Shown piece after piece: positions 1 to 5,476 of a stretch of 11,486 nucleotides of DNA. Location: contig JAEDOA010000041.1 of assembly GCA_016302195.1 (NCBI GenBank), forward strand, positions 1 through 11,486, written 5' to 3'. The translations under genes and the position numbers were made by a program. Source of the stretch: Erysipelotrichaceae bacterium (GTDB lineage: Bacteria > Bacillota_I > Bacilli_A > Erysipelotrichales > Erysipelotrichaceae). The notes under the pieces are model-generated. The model had not been told where the DNA came from, did no database searches, and worked only from the letters and a program-made list of their open reading frames with translations. Within the stretch, counting starts at the first letter, position 1. Every line of letters begins with the position of its first letter.

Positions 1-19
1 TAGAAAACAAATGTTTTGT

Positions 20-127
20 TTAAAATCTTCATTTAACTCGTGAGAAATGTAAATATAGCAAACAATGGCTTAAAGTCTTCACGACGTCAATTTTTTATCT
101 AACTCAAGAGAATTACAAATAAATATA
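20..127. repeat. Imperfect two-module direct repeat, no gene
   Basis: Bases 1-135 hold no supportable gene. Two short modules occur twice. TTAAAATCTTCA at 20-31 recurs as TTAAAGTCTTCA at 70-81 (11 of 12 identical). TAACTCGTGAGAA at 34-46 recurs as TAACTCAAGAGAA at 100-112 (11 of 13), and each copy of this second module has CTC-N2-GAG at its core. The modules are 2 bases apart in copy one and 18 bases apart in copy two, so this is not a clean duplication. It may be tandem regulator sites or decayed sequence belonging to a gene left of the window; chance in AT-rich DNA is possible. Confidence 0.3.
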
Positions 128-135
128 TTTACAAT

Positions 136-172
136 AAAAAAGGCGATTCCTTAGTGGAAATCGTCCTTTTTT
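136..172. terminator. Bidirectional rho-independent terminator
   Basis: A hairpin pairs GGCGATTCC (142-150) with GGAAATCGTCC (156-166), with one bulged base in each half and loop TTAGT. It is bordered by six A on the left and six T on the right, so it has a U-tract when read in either direction. On the minus strand it would end the tetR transcript about 50 bases after its stop; on the plus strand it would end a gene lying left of the window. Confidence 0.7.
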
Positions 173-219
173 GCGTATACTGAATGACATGAATTAGAAA
201 TGCTAATATTCTTTGGAGG

Positions 220-933
220 TCATTTTAGGGTTTTTAGAAAATCTTGAGTTACCTTCGAGAACGCTGAGATTGATGAATCTGAATCACTGAATTTATTAGT
301 ATTTTTTATATTAATTATCATACATATCAGTTGAATGTGTGTTCTAATTTTGAAAACTGAATTATTTGGAAAACATGTATGAGCAATTTGTACTAATTTA
401 TCAATGATGTTGATATTGCCATAGATTACTTCTTTTATAAGGCCAGGCTGGTGGGAAAGTGCAGAGTGTAGACACCAGTATGGATCATATGTTAATGAAG
501 TAGTCCTATGAAGTTCAATCTCGTTTAACAAATCTTTTTCCGCAACGTTTTGTATTTTGCGAACAAATAGAATATCGCCATTTTTTGATACTAGTGCTCG
601 TAAGTTACGTTTGTATTTATCGCAAAAGAGTAGCGTATGTCTGAAGGCCGGATCGGCCAAAGTCAAAATGTCATCTGGATCAGGCTCATGTTTTAAGCCA
701 ATTAAGCTATTTCTATCTTTTATCAAGGCTGATTGCAATCCATTGATTAGACTCTTTTCCAGGTCATTTAGCAGCTCATTTTTATCGGAATAATATCTAA
801 AAAATGTTCGATAGGTAATGCCAGCTTTGTTATAAATATCTTTATTTTCAAGTTCTCTAAAAGGCTTTGCCTCCAGGCAGTCTATTAGCCCAGCCACAAT
901 CCTTTCTTGTGTATTATGTTGTCTTAAATCCAT
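220..933 (-). CDS. TetR/AcrR family transcriptional regulator
   Basis: A 237-residue one-component DNA-binding regulator. The N-terminal 55 or so residues form a TetR-type helix-turn-helix: residues near 9-25 fit helix 1, and the recognition region reads NKDIYNKAGITYRTFFRYYSD with the family's F-R-Y-Y-x-D-K ending. The rest is a mostly helical ligand/dimer domain, poorly conserved as usual, so the inducer is unknown. Length is slightly above the usual 190-220. The gene is divergent from the aldolase gene across 245 bp, a layout in which TetR proteins often control the neighbour and themselves. A TATAAT -10 box lies only 18-23 bases upstream of the ATG, so the leader would be about 10 bases; the Shine-Dalgarno (AGAAG) is weak. 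A palindrome sits in its own promoter spacer. Family is confident, target is inferred. Confidence 0.85.
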   Translation of the reverse strand: MDLRQHNTQERIVAGLIDCLEAKPFRELENKDIYNKAGITYRTFFRYYSDKNELLNDLEKSLINGLQSALIKDRNSLIGLKHEPDPDDILTLADPAFRHTLLFCDKYKRNLRALVSKNGDILFVRKIQNVAEKDLLNEIELHRTTSLTYDPYWCLHSALSHQPGLIKEVIYGNINIIDKLVQIAHTCFPNNSVFKIRTHIQLICMIINIKNTNKFSDSDSSISAFSKVTQDFLKTLK

Positions 934-950
934 ATCTTCTATAATTCTTT

Positions 951-979
951 ATTATAAATAACGCTTATTATTTAATAAA
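951..979 (-). promoter_or_regulatory. tetR promoter with palindrome in spacer
   Basis: Reading the minus strand, a perfect TATAAT -10 (951-956) is preceded at 17 bp by TTTATT (974-979), a weak -35. The spacer contains AATAA-CGC-TTATT (957-969), a perfect 5-bp-arm inverted repeat. A palindrome between -35 and -10 is a typical autoregulatory operator position for TetR proteins. The promoter is supported by the -10; the operator role is inference. Confidence 0.5.
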
Positions 980-997
980 CATATTATCACAAATAAA

Positions 998-1012
998 GTG
1001 AAAGCGACTTCT
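998..1012 (+). promoter_or_regulatory. Candidate cre site upstream of aldolase gene
   Basis: GTGAAAGCGACTTCT matches 12 of 14 core positions of the CcpA-binding consensus TGWAARCGYTWNCW, keeping the central CG. It lies about 20 bases upstream of a perfect plus-strand TATAAT (1034-1039), overlapping where its -35 would be, so CcpA binding would repress transcription of the aldolase gene. The -35 itself is poor and the resulting leader would be about 130 bases. The site is suggestive only. Confidence 0.4.
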
Positions 1013-1108
1013 ATATGCAAATTAAACGTAAACTATAATCGATTTTTTAGAATGACAGATATTTGTGATGTTAGATTTGAGGGCATATTTCAATAAATTA
1101 TTTTTTTA

Positions 1109-1142
1109 AACTAATGTCTTAGTTAGAGTCACGTGCTATATT
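1109..1142 (+). promoter_or_regulatory. Aldolase leader: palindrome and possible -10 box
   Basis: A perfect 6-bp-arm inverted repeat, AACTAA-TGTC-TTAGTT, occupies 1109-1124. It is followed by a TATATT -10-like hexamer at 1137-1142, 36 bases before the aldolase ATG. No good -35 is visible at the right distance, so if this promoter is used it may depend on an activator; alternatively the palindrome is an operator. Which of this or the TATAAT at 1034-1039 is the real promoter cannot be decided from sequence. Confidence 0.35.
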
Positions 1143-1178
1143 TAAGGTGTCAGAAGAGTAAAAGTATCGAGGTATATT

Positions 1179-1880
1179 ATGGAAATTTTATTAGATACTG
1201 CAAACATTGCTGCAATTAAGAAATATGTTGATGTAATTAACTTGGCTGGTATAACTACTAACCCAACTATCGTTAAAAAAGAGGGAAAAATAGACTTCTT
1301 TAATCATATGAAAGAAATTCGTCAAATTATTGGACCAGATGCTAAACTTCATGTTCAAGCTGTTGGCAAGACCAGAGATGAAGTCATTCAAGATGCTTAT
1401 ACTATCTGGGATAAAATTGATAAAGATATCTATGTTAAGATTCCTGCTACGGAAGAAGGATTAGCAGCAATTAAAACTTTAAAGAATGAAGGTAAAAGAA
1501 TTACAGCGACTGGTGTATACACAGAATTTCAAGCATATATGGCAATGGCTTGTGGAGCTGATTATATTGCACCTTACTACAATAGAATGCGTAATATGAA
1601 TATTGATGCTGTTGCATTTATTAGAAACGTGGCCAACCAAATTGAACGTGATCATAGCAATAGTAAAATTTTGGCAGCAAGTTTCCATAATGTAGAAGAA
1701 GTGAATAACGCTATTAGAAATGGCGCACAAGCAGTTACTATGGGCCCAGATGTAATGGCCGATGGCTTAGGGATGCCTGCAATTGAGAAAGCTGTTGACG
1801 ATTTCAAGAGTGATTGGGAATCAGTATATGGTAAAGGTAGTTCAATTACAGTATTAGCATCACAAGAAGATCTGAAATAA
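1179..1880 (+). CDS. Fructose-6-phosphate aldolase / transaldolase-like protein
   Basis: A 233-residue class I aldolase of the small transaldolase (FSA/TalC/MipB) family, cytoplasmic, acting on ketose phosphates or dihydroxyacetone/glyceraldehyde-3-phosphate-type substrates. Family landmarks: LLDTAN at 4-9 with the Asp; ITTNPT at 25-30; Gln60; the Schiff-base lysine Lys87 in YVKIPAT; Thr111 in TGVY; Tyr133 in APYYNR; LAASF at 165-169; and the C-terminal YGKGSS. Length matches the 210-235 residues of this subfamily rather than the ~320 of classical transaldolases. The loop after APYYNR reads MRNMNID in place of the glycine-rich DAQGG of E. coli FSA, so the substrate may differ. Start ATG 1179 has GAGG six bases upstream. 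The gene is monocistronic, ending in a strong terminator, with a possible cre upstream. Family certain; aldolase versus transaldolase activity is not decided. Confidence 0.88.
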   Translation: MEILLDTANIAAIKKYVDVINLAGITTNPTIVKKEGKIDFFNHMKEIRQIIGPDAKLHVQAVGKTRDEVIQDAYTIWDKIDKDIYVKIPATEEGLAAIKTLKNEGKRITATGVYTEFQAYMAMACGADYIAPYYNRMRNMNIDAVAFIRNVANQIERDHSNSKILAASFHNVEEVNNAIRNGAQAVTMGPDVMADGLGMPAIEKAVDDFKSDWESVYGKGSSITVLASQEDLK

Positions 1881-1908
1881 TAAGCATTTCTTAGATGTGA
1901 TTGTAGAA

Positions 1909-1947
1909 AAAGGCTAGATTTCGACAAAAAGTTGAAATCTAGCCTTT
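1909..1947. terminator. Strong bidirectional terminator between convergent genes
   Basis: A 17-bp stem with one G-U pair: AAAGGCTAGATTTCGAC (1909-1925) pairs with GTTGAAATCTAGCCTTT (1931-1947) around an AAAAA loop. It lies 28 bases after the aldolase stop and 5 bases after the gntR stop on the other strand. The minus-strand U-tract (from AAAAA at 1907-1911) is better than the plus-strand one, but the stem should stop transcription in both directions. Confidence 0.92.
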
Positions 1948-1952
1948 ATTAA

Positions 1953-2666
1953 TTAGTGTTTATCAATCTCTACCATGAAGTAGTTTAAATCACCACGATA
2001 ACTAGCAATAGAGTATTCTAATGCTCTGTGATCTTTAGTAAAACCGATGGTATGAAAATAAAATATTGGTGCTTTAATATCAGTCTCTAATAGTTGGGCT
2101 TCTTCTTCCGTTGCAGGATGAACTTCAATTTTTCGACTTACATGGGTAATTTCAAGCCCAGCTTTGGCTAATTCTGAATACAAAGAATGATGAGTAAAGT
2201 CGATTTTTTGTAAGTCTGGTAATTGTGCAATTGGTAGATAAGTTACTACGAAAACAACAGGCTTATTATCAGCAGAACGTAACCGAACTAATTTATATAC
2301 TTCAGTATTAGGTTTAATAGTTAATGCCTCGGCAACTTCATCACTTGCTTTTTCTGTACTAAAATTCAGCACTTGAGTTTTTGCAACAAGGCCATTATTT
2401 TGAATTTCGGTATTGTAGCTTTCGATTACATGGGTAAATTGTTGTTTAATTTTTGTCTGAGTAACAATCGTTCCACGTTTTTTTCTTCGTTCTAAGTATC
2501 CTCCTTGTACTAAATTACGAATTGCATGACGTACAGTTGGGCGACTAACATTTAGTTGCTCTGCTAAGTCAACTTCTTTTGGAATCAACTGTCCCTCTTG
2601 ATAATCTCCATTTTTAATACGTTGTAATAGTAAATTTTGAATTTCTAGATATTTAGGAGAGGGCAA
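1953..2666 (-). CDS. GntR family regulator, HutC type with UTRA domain
   Basis: A transcriptional regulator of 237 residues. The winged helix-turn-helix occupies roughly residues 3-68: KYLEIQNLLLQRI, then GQLIPKEVDLAEQLNVSRPTV with the Pro-x-E and SRPTVR recognition-helix signature, then LERRKKRGTIV forming the wing. Residues about 88-230 form a UTRA effector-binding domain typical of the HutC/TreR group, whose ligands are often sugar phosphates. The start is placed at TTG 2666: AAAGGTGA (2673-2680) lies 6 bases from it but only about 1 base from the first in-frame TTG at 2672, which would give two extra residues. The gene follows the deoC-like gene by 19 bases in one operon, and two GT-N4-AC palindromes flank that operon's promoter, so it most likely autoregulates. 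Effector unknown. Confidence 0.9.
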   Translation of the reverse strand: MPSPKYLEIQNLLLQRIKNGDYQEGQLIPKEVDLAEQLNVSRPTVRHAIRNLVQGGYLERRKKRGTIVTQTKIKQQFTHVIESYNTEIQNNGLVAKTQVLNFSTEKASDEVAEALTIKPNTEVYKLVRLRSADNKPVVFVVTYLPIAQLPDLQKIDFTHHSLYSELAKAGLEITHVSRKIEVHPATEEEAQLLETDIKAPIFYFHTIGFTKDHRALEYSIASYRGDLNYFMVEIDKH

Positions 2667-2672
2667 AAACAA

Positions 2673-2680
2673 TCACCTTT
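2673..2680 (-). promoter_or_regulatory. Ribosome binding site deciding the gntR start
   Basis: AAAGGTGA on the minus strand has a 6-base spacing to TTG at 2664-2666, the correct distance. The upstream TTG at 2670-2672 abuts the site and is unlikely to be used. Confidence 0.65.
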
Positions 2681-2685
2681 CTTAA

Positions 2686-3405
2686 TTAATATTCAGTCTT
2701 GATATCGATAGATGTAACTCCATCATCTTTCATTCTTTGTTTAAGTGCTTCAATAATTTTAACACCAGCACTGCAGCCAATTCTAGTTGCTCCAGCTCTA
2801 ACCATGGCTAAAAAGTCATCTGAATTTCTAATACCACCAGCAGCCTTAACTTGAACAGTATCACCAACCACAGACTTCATTAGCTTTACATCTTCGACTT
2901 TGGCTCCACTAGTGCCAAAACCAGTTGACGTTTTAATAAAATCAGGTTTTACTTCTTTGGCAATTTCAGCCATTTTCTTGATTTCATCTTTAGTTAAATA
3001 GCAATTTTCGAAAATAACTTTGCAAGGAATATGGTGTTCATGGCAAACATCGACCATTTGAGTCATTTCATCTTTAATGTAGTCGTAATTCTTGGCCTTT
3101 AATTCAGTAATGTTAATTACGTAGTCAATTTCATTTGCTCCATTTTTAATAGCGTCTTTAGTGTCGAAGACCTTTGAAGCAATTGATTGTTGACCAAGAG
3201 GGAAGGCAATAGCTGCACCAGTATCAATGTCTGTTCCCGCCAATTGTTTAGAGCAGAAAGCTGATTGAACTTGATTGATGGCTACCATTTTGAAGTGATA
3301 CTTTTTTGCTTCATCACACAATTTCTTCATATCTGCATGGGTTGCATCAGCGTGTAAATTAGTATGGTCAATTAAGCGTGCAAAATCATCAAGTGTGTAT
3401 TTCAT
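2686..3405 (-). CDS. deoC: DeoC-family aldolase (deoxyribose-phosphate aldolase-like)
   Basis: A 239-residue class I aldolase of the DeoC/LacD barrel group; the classical reaction splits 2-deoxy-D-ribose 5-phosphate into glyceraldehyde 3-phosphate and acetaldehyde. Visible landmarks: IDHTNL (12-17), AFPLGQ (67-72), EIDYVIN with Asp94, the Schiff-base Lys158 in DFIKTSTGFG, Lys187 in VKAAGGIR, and RIGCSAGV (208-215). Length is normal (about 220-260). Several usually fixed motifs differ: VAINQVQ where canonical enzymes have VCVNP, IFENCYL for IIETCLL, and CSAGV for TSSGV in the phosphate-binding segment. It may therefore be a paralogue with another substrate. First gene of an operon with gntR. 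The Shine-Dalgarno (AAGAAG) is weak. No phosphopentomutase, nucleoside phosphorylase or deoxyribokinase is adjacent. Confidence 0.85.
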   Translation of the reverse strand: MKYTLDDFARLIDHTNLHADATHADMKKLCDEAKKYHFKMVAINQVQSAFCSKQLAGTDIDTGAAIAFPLGQQSIASKVFDTKDAIKNGANEIDYVINITELKAKNYDYIKDEMTQMVDVCHEHHIPCKVIFENCYLTKDEIKKMAEIAKEVKPDFIKTSTGFGTSGAKVEDVKLMKSVVGDTVQVKAAGGIRNSDDFLAMVRAGATRIGCSAGVKIIEALKQRMKDDGVTSIDIKTEY

Positions 3406-3424
3406 AGTTTTTCTTCTTTCATAA

Positions 3425-3438
3425 TATGTAATGACATA
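3425..3438. promoter_or_regulatory. GntR operator candidate, downstream of deoC -10
   Basis: TATGT-AATG-ACATA is a perfect 5-bp-arm palindrome containing GT-N4-AC, the general shape bound by GntR/HutC regulators. It lies just downstream of the predicted deoC transcription start, where bound protein would block RNA polymerase. An almost identical copy lies at 3482-3495. Confidence 0.65.
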
Positions 3439-3452
3439 ATGCTTACACCTAT

Positions 3453-3481
3453 ATAGTAATCCAACGAAAAATATTTATCAA
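3453..3481 (-). promoter_or_regulatory. deoC-gntR promoter
   Basis: On the minus strand TTGATA (3476-3481) and TACTAT (3453-3458) are separated by exactly 17 bp, a good vegetative promoter. The predicted start is near 3446, giving a leader of about 40 bases. The two GntR-type palindromes abut it on both sides. Confidence 0.7.
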
Positions 3482-3495
3482 TATGTAATAACATA
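3482..3495. promoter_or_regulatory. GntR operator candidate, abutting deoC -35
   Basis: TATGT-AATA-ACATA differs from the copy at 3425-3438 by one base in the centre. It directly abuts the -35 hexamer on the upstream side, 57 bp centre-to-centre from the other copy, which would suit cooperative or looping repression by the GntR protein encoded in the same operon. Confidence 0.65.
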
Positions 3496-3527
3496 AAAAA
3501 GGATTCCATTAAAAATGACATCCTTTT
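3495..3527 (-). terminator. Terminator of the sensing cassette
   Basis: AAAAGGAT (3497-3504) pairs with ATCCTTTT (3520-3527), then a 2x2 internal loop and CATT/AATG close to an AAA loop. On the minus strand it is followed by a run of U (from 3495-3500). The hairpin begins within the stop codon of the preceding gene and its U-tract touches the deoC operator, so some readthrough into deoC-gntR is conceivable. Confidence 0.7.
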
Positions 3528-4797
3528 ACTGAATTCGCTTATTAATATTAAGTTGAATGTTGAAGAGCTGTGAAGCTAAATCTCCATTGTTCAATGCTGT
3601 TTCAATCTGATAGTCTAGGCGTGCTAGGACTGTATAATAATTTTTGAATTTTGGCTCGACAGTCTCATCTTTTAAAATAGCATCTAATTGAGTTGTAGAA
3701 ATACTGTCTTTAAATGACTCATCACGAGCTAAAATTCTAGCAGTTTCTTTGGTCTTGATAACACTAGGCATAACTGAGCATCCCCAATGATTTTGCATTA
3801 GTTTTTGCTGAACCTGCTTATCACTACATACTAATTTAATGAACTTCCATGCAATTTCAGTTTTTCTACTTTGACTTGAGATTGCAAAACAGGTAGTTGA
3901 AGCTGGAGTAGACTTTTTTCCAGGCATCTTTAGGGTTTTAATTGCAAAATTACTATTTTGGGTTACATAGTAAGGGTAGGAAGTATGGGTTCTATATTGA
4001 GCAAAATTTAGCGGCATAAAAGCAACGCTACCTTGGTCAAACATGTTACTAGTAACATTATGCAATTGAGAATCATTATTTAAATCTTCAATTAAATTAA
4101 AGCCGGCTCTTACTTTAGGTGTTTCTAGATCTAAAGCATGATTATCACCCTCAAATAATTTACTTCCATAAGCTAATTGTGCATCATACCAGTTATAGTT
4201 GGACGTGATACCATATTGATTTTTCTTTATACTAATTTGATGACATAAATTCCTAAAGTAATTTACATTTTGAACTTTATTAAGATCAGTTAGACCATTT
4301 TGTTTTAGAAGTTTTTGATTTGCCAATAAAATAGTAGGATTGGTTTCATATGGTAGAGCATATTGTTTATTGTTGTATTGTCCAGCAGCCAGAGCACCAC
4401 TATAAAATTTATGTCCAATATTTTCACGTTTAACATAATTAGTTATGTTTTTAAAAGCACCTTCACTAGCAAAAACATTGAAATTTTCTTGTGGAATGAT
4501 CATTACATCAGGTGCTTGTCCATTAACGATTTTTTCACTTAACCAGTTGATGTAGTCGCTTTTTAGAATACCACTTTCATAAGCAACTTTTACATTGGGA
4601 TAATCCTTTTTAAACTTTTTTGTGATGTAGTTAATCATACGGTATTGACGACTATTTGGTACATCCCAACTGCTTCCTGTGTAAATACCTATAGTTAACG
4701 TAGGATGCAGACTGTCATAGATTGATTTACTCAATCCAACCAAAAGAATAATTAGTAAAATTAGTGAAGGTATCCAATACCCCTTTTTAATCTTCAT
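3526..4797 (-). CDS. Membrane-anchored family-1 sugar-binding protein
   Basis: A 423-residue extracellular solute-binding protein of the MalE-like SBP_bac_1 class, about the usual size. A short cationic start (MKIKK) and one hydrophobic helix (about 8-24) precede the binding domain. There is no lipobox cysteine and no convincing signal-peptidase site, so it should stay tethered by an N-terminal helix with the domain outside. Family features: repeated segments such as APDVMIIP (95-102), a YALPYETNP stretch like the ligand-cleft region of these proteins, and STPASTTCFAISSQSRKTEIAWKFI matching the C-lobe pattern. It is last in a four-gene minus-strand operon, overlapping the response-regulator gene by 11 bases. 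No ABC permease or ATPase is nearby, so a sensory role with the kinase is more likely than transport. Ligand unknown, presumably a carbohydrate. Confidence 0.85.
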   Translation of the reverse strand: MKIKKGYWIPSLILLIILLVGLSKSIYDSLHPTLTIGIYTGSSWDVPNSRQYRMINYITKKFKKDYPNVKVAYESGILKSDYINWLSEKIVNGQAPDVMIIPQENFNVFASEGAFKNITNYVKRENIGHKFYSGALAAGQYNNKQYALPYETNPTILLANQKLLKQNGLTDLNKVQNVNYFRNLCHQISIKKNQYGITSNYNWYDAQLAYGSKLFEGDNHALDLETPKVRAGFNLIEDLNNDSQLHNVTSNMFDQGSVAFMPLNFAQYRTHTSYPYYVTQNSNFAIKTLKMPGKKSTPASTTCFAISSQSRKTEIAWKFIKLVCSDKQVQQKLMQNHWGCSVMPSVIKTKETARILARDESFKDSISTTQLDAILKDETVEPKFKNYYTVLARLDYQIETALNNGDLASQLFNIQLNINKRIQ

Positions 4798-5470
4798 CTT
4801 TTGAACCTAAATCTTTACTTGTAGTACCGGATTGAACAGCCCAGATGGCTAATTGGGTTCGATCACGTAATTGTAACTTGTCGAGAATTTTTGAAATATA
4901 GTTACGGACAGTTCCTTCGGAAAGGAAAAGCTTAGCAGCAATTTCCTTGTTAGAAAGTCCAAAACCAACCTGTTGGATTATTAACCATTCACTGTGAGAA
5001 AGATTTTGAATTTCTGTTTGATCAACTGAAATTGAATAATTGGTTTGCGCCATTTTTGAAAAGAGTTTAAATACTTTTTCGGTGATATTTGGATTAATCA
5101 TAGCTCCACCAGCGTAAACTGTGCGAATTGCTTGGAAAATATCTTGTGGTGAACCACCTTTTAACAAATAACCTGAAGCACCATATTTAAGGGCACTAAA
5201 GATAAAATCATCATCGTCAAAAGTGGTTAGAATTATTACTTTTACATCTGGATACTTTTCTTTGACATATTTAGTGCAGACAGTTCCATCCATAACGGGC
5301 ATTCTTACATCCATAAGAATAATGTCAGGTTTATTTTTAGCAATTGATTCTAAAGCTTCTTTGCCATTTTGAACTGTATCTATAACTTCAAAGTCTTCTT
5401 GAGTATTTAGAACAATTTTTAATGAATCGCAAATTAATTGCTGATCATCCGCAACTATTATTTTAATCAT
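4787..5470 (-). CDS. NarL/LuxR-family response regulator
   Basis: A 227-residue two-component response regulator. The receiver domain (about 1-120) has the acidic pair Asp8/Asp9, the phosphoacceptor Asp54 in ILMDVRMP, the switch Thr in LTTFDDDD (82-83) and Lys104 in GYLLKGG. The C-terminal LuxR-type helix-turn-helix (about 157-213) reads LSHSEWLIIQQVGFGLSNKEIAAKLF, then LSEGTVRNYISKILDKL, with the expected recognition helix. The usual family glutamate of LTxRE is replaced by SHSEW, within normal variation. It starts six bases after the kinase stop, with AAAGGA overlapping the kinase end, so it is the kinase's cognate partner. Likely targets are the divergent PTS promoter and its own operon through sites at 7840-7887; this is inference. 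Confidence 0.95.
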   Translation of the reverse strand: MIKIIVADDQQLICDSLKIVLNTQEDFEVIDTVQNGKEALESIAKNKPDIILMDVRMPVMDGTVCTKYVKEKYPDVKVIILTTFDDDDFIFSALKYGASGYLLKGGSPQDIFQAIRTVYAGGAMINPNITEKVFKLFSKMAQTNYSISVDQTEIQNLSHSEWLIIQQVGFGLSNKEIAAKLFLSEGTVRNYISKILDKLQLRDRTQLAIWAVQSGTTSKDLGSKDED

Positions 5471-5476
5471 AGGGAA

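Noticed and set aside
557..793. 78-codon plus-strand frame inside tetR
   Set aside because: Antisense shadow of a clear TetR protein, with no ribosome site or recognisable domain.
1652..1927. 91-codon and smaller minus-strand frames over the aldolase gene
   Set aside because: Antisense to a well-conserved aldolase; compositionally mirror-like, running through the terminator hairpin.
3434..3447. cre-like TGTAAGCATTATGT on the minus strand near deoC
   Set aside because: Two mismatches, including the central CG, and it overlaps the better-supported GntR palindrome; too weak to list.
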